Assembly: GCA_013911345.1 (NCBI GenBank)
Contig: JACETJ010000022.1
Location: 1-13,941 of the forward strand
Reading direction: 5' to 3'
Length of the DNA: 13,941 nt
Source of the DNA: Congregibacter sp.
Lineage (GTDB): Bacteria > Pseudomonadota > Gammaproteobacteria > Pseudomonadales > Halieaceae
Shown here: positions 1-6,289 of the stretch, one piece after another
Layout: every line of letters begins with the position of its first letter
Position numbering within the stretch: position 1 is the first letter of the stretch
Notes under the pieces: model-generated
The model's input: the letters and a program-made list of their open reading frames with translations, nothing else
Databases searched by the model: none
Told to the model about the DNA's origin: nothing
Position numbers and translations under genes: made by a program

Positions 1-671
1 TTTTTAAAGTGGGTCAGCATCTCCTCATTAACCAAGCCCCGAGTGCTGTCTAACACCGGGGGATGCAAGCTGATAAAGTCACTCCGGCTAAACAGCGACT
101 GTACGTTTTCCATGCGCTGCACTTCACTGGGCAGACGCCAAGCTGCTTCTACCGAAAGCGCCGGGTCAAAGCCCACCACCACCATACCCAGATCCAAACC
201 CAGCCTCGCAACGAGGCTCCCGATTGAACCCAGGCCGACTACACCCAACGTTTTGCCCGCAAGCTCCGCGCCTGCGAAGCGCTTTTTTTCCTGCTCCATC
301 AGCGTATTCATATCCTGAGCAGACATCCCCGGGTCCTGTGCCTGCGCAAAGGCGATGCCGCCAACAATATCCCGGGAAGCAAGCAGCATGGCTGCAGCGA
401 CCAATTCCTTTACGGCGTTGGCGTTTGCGCCCGGCGTATTGAAAACAGGTATGCCTCGCTCACTGCACGCCGCAAGCGGAATGTTGTTGACGCCCGCACC
501 CGCGCGCGCAATGGCCGTCACGGAGTCAGGTATCTCCGAGCCCTGCAATTTATGACTGCGCAACAGTAGCGCGTCAGGATGCGCGATATCCTGCCCTACC
601 TCGTAGCGCTCGCGCTCAAAGCGGTCAAGACCCTCAGCGGAAATCGTGTTGTAGGTCTTGATACGGTGCAT
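1..671 (-). CDS. serA: D-3-phosphoglycerate dehydrogenase, N-terminal part (cut by window edge)
   Basis: The reading frame begins at the ATG at 669-671 and stays open to base 1, giving 223 residues; the C-terminal part lies outside. It would oxidise 3-phosphoglycerate to 3-phosphohydroxypyruvate with NAD in the cytoplasm, the first step of serine synthesis. Visible features are the ARAGAGVNNIP stretch near residues 55-65 and the NTPGANANAVKEL stretch near 78-90, both typical of phosphoglycerate dehydrogenases, then the Rossmann-fold motif GVVGLGSIG at about 143-151 and an acidic residue (Asp169 in FDPAL) where NAD enzymes bind the adenosine ribose. The catalytic Arg/Glu/His residues fall beyond the edge and cannot be checked, nor can a C-terminal ACT domain. 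A weak AGG lies about 9 bases before the start. Other D-2-hydroxyacid dehydrogenases are the alternative, but the N-terminal motifs favour SerA. Confidence 0.85.
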   Translation of the reverse strand, partial: MHRIKTYNTISAEGLDRFERERYEVGQDIAHPDALLLRSHKLQGSEIPDSVTAIARAGAGVNNIPLAACSERGIPVFNTPGANANAVKELVAAAMLLASRDIVGGIAFAQAQDPGMSAQDMNTLMEQEKKRFAGAELAGKTLGVVGLGSIGSLVARLGLDLGMVVVGFDPALSVEAAWRLPSEVQRMENVQSLFSRSDFISLHPPVLDSTRGLVNEEMLTHFK

Positions 672-791
672 TCTGGCAGCCTGCCTAGTTAAGGGGGCCG
701 CATTGTGCGTGATTGCGACCGGCTTTGCGAGGATGTCCTAAAGATTTTGCGCCAAACGCGTCCGATGCTGCGTCGCACCGTTGCGCATCTA

Positions 792-803
792 TGCCAATTG
801 GCA
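792..803. promoter_or_regulatory. 12-bp perfect palindrome upstream of serA
   Basis: TGCCAATTGGCA is a perfect palindrome about 120 bases before the serA start and about 37 bases past the stop of the LysR gene. It could be an operator for serA or a chance dyad. The rest of 672-839 shows no further gene, terminator or clear promoter. Confidence 0.25.
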
Positions 804-839
804 CTGCTTCGAGCATCGGGGATAGAAATCCCAGTGGTG

Positions 840-1769
840 TCAGAGCAATGTCACCTCGTCAGCCAGCTGTTCATCGATGATCGTCCTCATGGTTTCCGCC
901 AACTGCCGGAAGAAAACCCGAGCGGGAGAGCGACGCCGCCACGCCAACGCATGATCACGATTCATATTGACACCCTTCACATCCGTCACGCGCAGCGTGT
1001 CCGAGTCACTGATCTCACTGGCCACATACAGGGATGGCAGAAAGGTAATGCCCATCCCCATCACCACCATTTGTCGCAGGGTGTCCAGCGAGGTGCCCTC
1101 ATAGTCACGATTCACCGTTGCTCCCAGACTCTCGCAAAGCGCGCTAACCTGCCGGTGATACAGATGCTGTTCGTCAATCGTGAGCACCTCCTCCCCCACC
1201 AAGTCCTTCCCCGAGATGACGGATTTAGCTGCCAGGGGATGCTCAAGCGGCACCGCCAATTTCAGTGACTCACTAAATAGCGGAACGATCTCAAGTTCAT
1301 CCCCCTGTAGTGGCAAAGTGGTTAACAGCACGTCGTGAACCGCTGATTTCAGGTCGTTACCCAGCTGAGTGGGAACCCCCTCGCGCACATACAGTCGCAA
1401 GTCCTCAAAGCGCTGATGCACCGACGGCAAAACCCGCGGCAGCAGATACGGGCCGAGCGTCGGAGTGACGCCCAGCCGATAGGTGCTTTGTCCCGACAGG
1501 CCCAAGGCTTGGTCGGCGAAGCCTTTCATTTCCTCGGCAATGCTTCGCGCTCTGGGGAGTAACTCGCGAGCAGCAGGCGTCATCACCACGCCATTGCGTT
1601 GGCGCTCAAAAAGTGTGGTCGCCAGGGTTTCCTCCAGCGCGGCAATCTGGACCGTCAGTGTCGGCTGCTTCACACCCAGCCGATCAGCGGCACGTCGGAA
1701 ACTGCCCGCCTCGGCAATCGCCTGAAAATAGCGAATTTGTTTGAACGTGATCTGTTCTTGAGTGGCCAT
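840..1769 (-). CDS. OxyR-like LysR-family transcriptional regulator lacking the peroxidatic cysteine
   Basis: This 309-residue protein has the LysR layout: a winged helix-turn-helix at about residues 8-66 (FRRAADRLGVKQPTLTVQIAALE) and an effector domain after about 95. The effector domain follows OxyR closely: GVTPTLGPYLLPRVLP (100-115) matches the OxyR threonine pocket, and LTIDEQHLYHRQVSALCESLGA (196-217) matches the OxyR redox loop without a gap. In that loop the peroxidatic cysteine of OxyR is Leu203, while the second cysteine is kept as Cys212 and the preceding histidine as His202. It therefore should not sense peroxide by the OxyR disulfide. It is divergent from the SnoaL-like/SulP genes across a 247-base gap that holds an OxyR-type palindrome, so it probably controls them and itself. 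The start is ATG at 1767-1769, with AGGAA about 12 bases before it. Confidence 0.88.
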   Translation of the reverse strand: MATQEQITFKQIRYFQAIAEAGSFRRAADRLGVKQPTLTVQIAALEETLATTLFERQRNGVVMTPAARELLPRARSIAEEMKGFADQALGLSGQSTYRLGVTPTLGPYLLPRVLPSVHQRFEDLRLYVREGVPTQLGNDLKSAVHDVLLTTLPLQGDELEIVPLFSESLKLAVPLEHPLAAKSVISGKDLVGEEVLTIDEQHLYHRQVSALCESLGATVNRDYEGTSLDTLRQMVVMGMGITFLPSLYVASEISDSDTLRVTDVKGVNMNRDHALAWRRRSPARVFFRQLAETMRTIIDEQLADEVTLL

Positions 1770-1823
1770 GTTGACGAGCTATTCCTGTGGTTACTGAATA
1801 GGGCACGGCCGCATCTGCAAAAA

Positions 1824-1847
1824 GCTGAGGTGACGGCTGAGGTGACG
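1824..1847. repeat. tandem 12-bp direct repeat in the divergent promoter region
   Basis: GCTGAGGTGACG occurs twice back to back without a mismatch, in the leader region of the LysR gene and about 70-90 bases from the OxyR-type palindrome. It may be a regulator site on the same face of the helix or a recent slippage duplication. Confidence 0.6.
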
Positions 1848-1915
1848 GTTAGAGTGCAACCCTGCAACGGCTTGCCGAATCACCCCCAGAGGGAGGTCGC
1901 GCCCGAAAGGCGTAT

Positions 1916-1932
1916 GATAGATGAAAACTATC
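1916..1932. promoter_or_regulatory. OxyR/LysR-type operator, GATAG-N7-CTATC
   Basis: The site reads GATAGATGAAAACTATC. The inner 15 bases fit the OxyR half-operator consensus ATAGnTnnnAnCTAT at every fixed position. A possible -10 (TATAAA, 1967-1972) lies downstream with no good -35, as expected of an activator-dependent promoter. If transcription starts near 1979, the palindrome is centred near -55, where LysR proteins usually bind their recognition site. Further CTAT elements at 1941 and 1959 could form a weaker activation site. Confidence 0.6.
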
Positions 1933-1966
1933 ACATGTTTCTATGATCTTTGTTTTTGCTATCACG

Positions 1967-1972
1967 TATAAA
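1967..1972 (+). promoter_or_regulatory. possible -10 element of the SnoaL-like/SulP promoter
   Basis: TATAAA lies 44 bases before the start of the SnoaL-like gene. The hexamers 16-18 bases upstream of it do not resemble TTGACA, so this would be an activator-dependent promoter served by the palindrome at 1916-1932. Confidence 0.4.
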
Positions 1973-2016
1973 CCGCATCCACTGACTTCATCACTCCGTC
2001 TGCAGGAGCAAATAGC

Positions 2017-2388
2017 ATGACCAATGACGACGTTATAGCCTTGTTTGAAGAATGGAATGGGGCATTGGCAACGCTTGATCCAGATACTGTCACCGCCATG
2101 TACGCAGCAGACGCGGTCTTATTGCCAACCGTCTCCAATCAGGTCAGGCACAACCACGCCGAAATCCGAGACTATTTCGTCAACTTCCTGCAGAAATCGC
2201 CCCAAGGCGTCATTAACGAATCCAACGTCCAGATCTTGAGCGATTCTCACGCCACTAATTCGGGCGTGTACACCTTTACATTTGGTGATGGTTCAGCGGT
2301 GACGGCAAGGTTCAGCTACCTGTACGTGGCGACCGAGTCTGGCTGGAAAATTCTCCAACATCACAGCTCGGCGATGCCTGAGGGCTAA
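2017..2388 (+). CDS. SnoaL/CaMKII-association-domain-like small protein (SgcJ/EcaC type)
   Basis: A 123-residue soluble protein with no signal peptide or membrane segment. It has the NTF2-like cone fold pattern: an N-terminal helix (ALFEEWNGALATLDPDTV), a YAADAVLLPT strand, a helix with HNHAEIRDYF at about 46-55, then strands ending in GWKILQHHSSAMPE. That C-terminal HHSSxMPE ending is typical of the calcium/calmodulin-kinase-II association-domain and SgcJ/EcaC group. The biochemical role of bacterial members is mostly unknown; such folds form dimers or larger rings and may bind small ligands. AGGAG at 2004-2008 lies 8 bases before the ATG. It is the first gene after the regulated divergent promoter and is followed 101 bases later by the SulP gene, so a role with that transporter is likely. 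Naming it an oxidoreductase, as databases often do, is not supported by any visible cofactor motif. Confidence 0.8.
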   Translation: MTNDDVIALFEEWNGALATLDPDTVTAMYAADAVLLPTVSNQVRHNHAEIRDYFVNFLQKSPQGVINESNVQILSDSHATNSGVYTFTFGDGSAVTARFSYLYVATESGWKILQHHSSAMPEG

Positions 2389-2416
2389 AACGACCTGTAG
2401 CAACCGGCTTGATTAC

Positions 2417-2449
2417 TTTGAAAACCCTGTCACCTGTTTCTGCTACTGA
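2417..2449 (+). promoter_or_regulatory. second copy-like block of the operator region before the SulP gene
   Basis: This block shares GAAAAC, then TCAC, then TGTTTCT in the same order with 1920-1952, the operator region before the SnoaL-like gene, apart from a 2-base length difference. It lies in the 101-base gap before the SulP start and could be an internal regulator site. TTGAAA at 2418-2423 could serve as a -35, but a good -10 is lacking. Confidence 0.3.
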
Positions 2450-2489
2450 ACCTTGGACACAGACTACTCATTAAAGGACCAGACTCATC

Positions 2490-4172
2490 ATGACTCGCTT
2501 TTTTGATCTGTCACATCTTCGCGGCGACATCTTCGGCGGGCTGACTGCCGGGGTTGTGGCGCTGCCTCTGGCGCTCGCCTTCGGAGAAGCCTCAGGTGCA
2601 GGCCCGATTGCCGGTGTGTATGGCGCAATATTGGTTGGCTTCTTTGCCGCGCTTTTCGGTGGGACACCCTCCCAGATCTCCGGGCCAACAGGGCCAATGA
2701 TTGTCGTCTTTGCGGGCGTCTTCGCGTCCCTGAGTGGAGACTTGTCGCTGGTTTTTGCCACGGTCATTCTGGCGGGGCTGATACAGATCCTTTTTGGTGT
2801 TCTGGGTTTTGGGCAGTACATCAGGCTTGTGCCCTACCCGGTGGTCTCAGGTTTTATGAGCGGTATTGGCTGCATCATCATTGCCCTGCAGCTTGCCCGA
2901 TTATTCGGACATGAGCCCGAGGGGGGCGGCACGATCCCGGCGCTGCTCGAGGTGCCCAATGCGATTAGCAACCCCAACGTAGAAGCGCTGGGGATTGGCG
3001 TCTTGACTCTGGCCATAGTGTTTTTATGGCCGGCTAGCTGGGGACGGTACTTACCTAGCCCGCTGGCCGCGCTGGTCGTTGGCACTTTGGTGGGCTTAGG
3101 CCTGAGCAACGTGCCTGTGTTGGGCGCCATCCCCACTGGCTTGCCCGAATTCATCATGCCTTCGCTCTCCAACGACACGGTGCTGATTGTGTTTGAAGCG
3201 GCGCTGATTCTTGCGATTCTCGGCGCGATCGACAGCCTGCTCACCTCGCTAGTGGCGGACAACATGACGCGAACGCGTCACCACTCCAACCGAGAACTTA
3301 TCGGCCAGGGAGTCGGCAATGTCGCTGCTGGGTTCTTTGGCGGCATCCCCGGCGCCGGCGCCACCATGCGCACGGTGGTTAATATTCGTACCGGGGGTGT
3401 CACTAAGATCTCCGGGATGCTGCACAGCCTGCTGTTGCTCGCTGTGGTGCTCATTTTGGCGCCATTGGCATCGAAAATCCCCCACGCCGTTCTGGCAGGC
3501 ATTCTGGTCAAGGTGGGTTACGACATCATCGACCTGTCTTACCTAAAGCGTGCTCACCGGGGACCCCGTTTTGATCTGGCTCTCATGGTGATGGTGCTGA
3601 GCCTGACCGTCTTCGTTGACCTGATCACCGCCGTCGTGGCGGGCGTGGTGGTCGCTGCCGTAGCGTTCGTCAAGCAGGTTGCAGATGCCCAACTCGCCGC
3701 TGCAGCGGGCCAAAAGGATGATTCTAAAGAAGGGCTGTCAGAGGCAGAGACCTCGCTGCTCACAGAGTGCGGTGATCGGCTCACATACTTTGATTTCGGT
3801 GGGCCACTGAGTTTTGGTGCCGCCGCTGATCTGGGTCACCACGTGCGCGAGCGAATCAGCCCCTCGCAGCACACCTCTCTGGTGCTCGATTTTGGCCGCG
3901 TGCCGTTCATGGACGTATCCGCGGTGCGGGCGGTGGAAACCATCGCTCAAGATGCCGCCCACGCGGGCAAGCATCTTTACGTCTGCGGCATCAACAAGGC
4001 TGTGGCGGCGAATTTTGAAGGGCTGGGCGCGAGTGAACACCTGCCCACAGAAATTCGCTTTGAAAATCGCTTGGACGCACTGACCGCGGCACGGGACTGG
4101 ATTTTCGAGAATACGGCGTCTTTGGACGACAAGCAGGTCAGCTCACAAAGCGGAAACCCGGCTGCCGCCTGA
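2490..4172 (+). CDS. SulP-family anion transporter with STAS domain, BicA-like
   Basis: A 560-residue inner-membrane carrier with a transmembrane domain at about residues 10-400 and a cytoplasmic STAS domain at about 428-540 (LVLDFGRVPFMDVSAVRAVE). The sequence is strikingly like BicA, the sodium-dependent bicarbonate carrier of cyanobacteria: RGDIFGGLTA near the start, FFAALFGGTP at 51-60, PTGPM at 66-70, VSGFMSGIG at 119-127, ILGAIDSLLTSLVAD at 243-257 and the SNRELIGQG stretch. Residues recalled from the BicA structure as binding sodium and bicarbonate (Thr69, Asp258, Thr262 there) are present as Thr67, Asp248 and Thr252. AAAGGA ends about 11 bases before the ATG. It probably forms a transcript with the upstream SnoaL-like gene and the rhodanese gene 67 bases downstream. 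Substrate could be bicarbonate, sulfate or a dicarboxylate; bicarbonate is favoured by the resemblance and by the nearby gamma-CA-like gene. Confidence 0.9.
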   Translation: MTRFFDLSHLRGDIFGGLTAGVVALPLALAFGEASGAGPIAGVYGAILVGFFAALFGGTPSQISGPTGPMIVVFAGVFASLSGDLSLVFATVILAGLIQILFGVLGFGQYIRLVPYPVVSGFMSGIGCIIIALQLARLFGHEPEGGGTIPALLEVPNAISNPNVEALGIGVLTLAIVFLWPASWGRYLPSPLAALVVGTLVGLGLSNVPVLGAIPTGLPEFIMPSLSNDTVLIVFEAALILAILGAIDSLLTSLVADNMTRTRHHSNRELIGQGVGNVAAGFFGGIPGAGATMRTVVNIRTGGVTKISGMLHSLLLLAVVLILAPLASKIPHAVLAGILVKVGYDIIDLSYLKRAHRGPRFDLALMVMVLSLTVFVDLITAVVAGVVVAAVAFVKQVADAQLAAAAGQKDDSKEGLSEAETSLLTECGDRLTYFDFGGPLSFGAAADLGHHVRERISPSQHTSLVLDFGRVPFMDVSAVRAVETIAQDAAHAGKHLYVCGINKAVAANFEGLGASEHLPTEIRFENRLDALTAARDWIFENTASLDDKQVSSQSGNPAAA

Positions 4173-4224
4173 CGCGGGTGCTTCTGCCCACGGCAGCAGG
4201 ACTGATACACTGAGCACCTCTCAC

Positions 4225-4230
4225 AGGAGG
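4225..4230 (+). promoter_or_regulatory. ribosome binding site deciding a GTG start
   Basis: AGGAGG lies 9 bases before the GTG at 4240-4242 but 15 bases before the in-frame ATG at 4246. The spacing favours GTG as the start of the rhodanese gene. Confidence 0.6.
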
Positions 4231-4239
4231 GGCCGTTTC

Positions 4240-4638
4240 GTGAACATGACTCCCACTCTGGCTGTCTTTGCCATGGCATTTACCATGGCCTGTCACAGCG
4301 AACCAAGCGATACGATAACCCCCGAGGTGCTCTCGGCGATCACGCATCAAGCGCTCATCGTCGATGTACGCACTCCTGAGGAGTTCGCCGATGGCCACTA
4401 CCCCGGAGCCATCAATATTCCACACGAAACAATCTTGGACGGCTTGAATCAGCTAGGCGTCTCTCAGGAAACGCCGGTGATTCTTTACTGCCGTAGCGGC
4501 AACCGATCGGGCCAGGCTGAGCTGGCATTGAAAAGCAACGGGTTTTCCCAAGCCAAAAATGCCGGTGGCTTGGAAGCCTTACTCAGTGCAACTGAAATGG
4601 AAGCATCGGTGCCAAGCTCATCTCAGGGGACCCAATAA
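4240..4638 (+). CDS. exported rhodanese-domain protein, possible lipoprotein
   Basis: A 132-residue single-domain rhodanese with an N-terminal hydrophobic segment (PTLAVFAMAFTMAC). Cys18 could be a lipidation site, although TMAC is a weak lipobox. The domain runs from about 25 to 118 with IVDVRTPEEFADGHYPGAINIP at 40-61 and the active-site loop CRSGNR at 84-89, where Cys84 would carry the persulfide. The six-residue loop is the type that acts on sulfur rather than phosphate esters. It would act in the periplasm in sulfur transfer or cyanide/persulfide chemistry; the true acceptor is unknown. It lies 67 bases after the SulP gene on the same strand, without a terminator between, so co-transcription is likely and a link to sulfur oxyanions remains possible. 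The C-terminal tail (about 119-132) is polar and Ser-rich. Confidence 0.82.
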   Translation: MNMTPTLAVFAMAFTMACHSEPSDTITPEVLSAITHQALIVDVRTPEEFADGHYPGAINIPHETILDGLNQLGVSQETPVILYCRSGNRSGQAELALKSNGFSQAKNAGGLEALLSATEMEASVPSSSQGTQ

Positions 4639-4756
4639 GCAGGATCTGTCGGGCCTGACCCTGCAGCGCGGCGCTCCGTTACGGGTCATCGAGTTGAGCA
4701 GGTCAGCTCGGTTCCGTCCAACCGCACGGATCAAATTGACCCGCAAACCTAGCGGC

Positions 4757-5311
4757 TCAATCGGCCGTCTTTGCCAGGCTGGTGAACTGTGCCAACGCCT
4801 CATCTGGCAGTCGATCAAGGCCCTGACTATATAGCGCAGCAGAGGCGCTGTAGAACTGAGCATTGAGAAGATTGGCATCACCGCAGTCCCTGGTCGCGAC
4901 AACCTTACCGGGTACGCCGGCGATCACTGAATTGGGCGGGAACTCCTTGTTTTCACTGATGATGGTGTGGCCAGCCACAATGGAGTTTTCGCCCACTTTT
5001 GCGCCATCCATGATGGTTGCGTTGATGCCAATCAGGCAACGATCGCCAATATCGCAACCGTGCAAGGTCGCGTGGTGCGTAATTGAACAGTCTTCTCCTA
5101 TGATCGTAGGCGAGGCGATCCCCACATGAATCATGACGAAGTCCTGAATATTCGTTCGCGCGCCGATCCGGATCTCAAACGTCTCGGCACGCGTCACAAC
5201 ATTGGGCCAGATGGAGGCACCGGGACCCACGTAGACCTTGCCATATAACCATGCACTCTCATGAATGTAGGCGGGGTCGTCGAGGGTGACATGCTCACCA
5301 ATGTGTCCCAT
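4757..5311 (-). CDS. gamma-carbonic-anhydrase-like hexapeptide-repeat protein
   Basis: A 184-residue left-handed beta-helix protein of the gamma-CA/YrdA/PaaY/CaiE group; family members bind zinc or iron as trimers, and some hydrate CO2. All three histidine ligands are present: His62 (FVMIH), His79 and His84 (THHATLHGC). An extra His80 replaces the usual glycine. Arg41 and Gln56 of the active site are kept, but the usual Asp is Glu43 (TRAET). Hexapeptide turns such as IGARTN, IGEDCS, IGDRCL and VGENSI run to about residue 115, followed by a C-terminal helix. I start at ATG 5309-5311 because AGGAG lies 8 bases before it; a GTG three codons earlier overlaps that site. It converges with the SulP/rhodanese genes. 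Acyl-transferase-like or Moco-unrelated metal roles are alternatives. Confidence 0.85.
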   Translation of the reverse strand: MGHIGEHVTLDDPAYIHESAWLYGKVYVGPGASIWPNVVTRAETFEIRIGARTNIQDFVMIHVGIASPTIIGEDCSITHHATLHGCDIGDRCLIGINATIMDGAKVGENSIVAGHTIISENKEFPPNSVIAGVPGKVVATRDCGDANLLNAQFYSASAALYSQGLDRLPDEALAQFTSLAKTAD

Positions 5312-5398
5312 GCTGTGCACTCCTGTGTGGTCGGGGAAGCGCGTATCTTGTCACGTTGCGCGTTGAATCGCTAAGGCCAACAGACGCACTAGACTGGA

Positions 5399-6289
5399 AT
5401 GTCGTCCATGCAAGACACCGACCGCCGCGCCGTCAGAATGGGTTTGGGAGCCGTGATGTTATGGAGCACGGTTGCCACTGCCTTTAGCCTGAGCCTTGAA
5501 TATCTGACCCCTCTGCAACTGGTGGCCTTGGCTACGGGTGTGAGTTGGTGCTTTTTTGCTGTCCGGCTGTTCTCACCGGAGCAGTGGCATGCCCTGCGGG
5601 CGACGTCCTCCAAAGAGCGCATCATGGGCCTGTTCATTGGGTGGCTGAATCCGGGGCTCTATTATCTCGTGCTCTTTGCGGCCTATGACCGACTGCCCGC
5701 TCAGGAGGCGATGGCAATCAATTACTCCTGGGGGATCACGCTGGCACTGATCGCCGCACCGCTGTTAAGGCAGCGTTTAACACCCTGGGCGCTGTTCGCG
5801 GCCTGCATCAGTTATAGCGGTATTGTGGTGATCGCCACCCGGGGCATGCCATTGTCTCTGGACTTCGCCCAGCCGCTGGGTGTGGGGCTTGCCCTACTCA
5901 GCACCCTACTGTGGAGTCTTTATTGGGTAATCAATACTCGGCTGTCTTTAGATCCGGAGGTTAACCTGTTCCTGAACTTCTCCGGCGCCCTGCCGCTGTT
6001 GCTCGCCCTACTCTGGATGAGCAACACGCCCTTCCCGGGTGCCTGGCAAGGCTGGGCCGGCGGACTCTATGTGGGACTCTTTGAGATGGGCATCGCTTTC
6101 GTGTTGTGGATGGGCGCGATGAAAGCGACCACCTCCACCTTGCGGATTTCCAGCCTGATCTTTTTATCTCCCCCGCTATCGCTGGTATTGATCTGGATGA
6201 TGGCAGGAGAGCCAGTTCAGGCGTATACGCTGGTCGGCTTAATCCTGATTCTTTTCGGGCTCTGGCTGCAGCGACGCGCCGAGATCTGA
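5399..6289 (+). CDS. EamA/DMT-family inner-membrane permease
   Basis: A 296-residue protein with about ten hydrophobic segments in two EamA repeats (about residues 12-140 and 155-292). The N-terminal repeat has GLGAVMLWSTVATAF and the second LLSTLLWSLYWVINTR; the fourth-to-fifth region has EAMAINYSWGITLALIAAPLL, a common DMT pattern. Members export or import amino acids, nucleotide sugars or other metabolites; the substrate cannot be told from sequence. It is divergent from the gamma-CA-like gene (gap under 90 bases). No strong ribosome site precedes the ATG at 5399; ATG at 5408 is an alternative. Its last 51 bases overlap the 3' end of modC on the other strand, and no terminator separates the two. 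Confidence 0.85.
   Translation: MSSMQDTDRRAVRMGLGAVMLWSTVATAFSLSLEYLTPLQLVALATGVSWCFFAVRLFSPEQWHALRATSSKERIMGLFIGWLNPGLYYLVLFAAYDRLPAQEAMAINYSWGITLALIAAPLLRQRLTPWALFAACISYSGIVVIATRGMPLSLDFAQPLGVGLALLSTLLWSLYWVINTRLSLDPEVNLFLNFSGALPLLLALLWMSNTPFPGAWQGWAGGLYVGLFEMGIAFVLWMGAMKATTSTLRISSLIFLSPPLSLVLIWMMAGEPVQAYTLVGLILILFGLWLQRRAEI

Noticed and set aside
705..1268. 187-codon open frame on the plus strand across the LysR gene
   Set aside because: It lies antisense to a well-supported LysR gene, and its translation is rich in His, Arg and Pro with no domain-like pattern.
4656..4688. TGACCC/GGGTCA stem between the rhodanese and gamma-CA genes as a terminator
   Set aside because: The stem is short, has a long loop with its own AGCGC/GCGCT dyad, and no T run follows on either strand.
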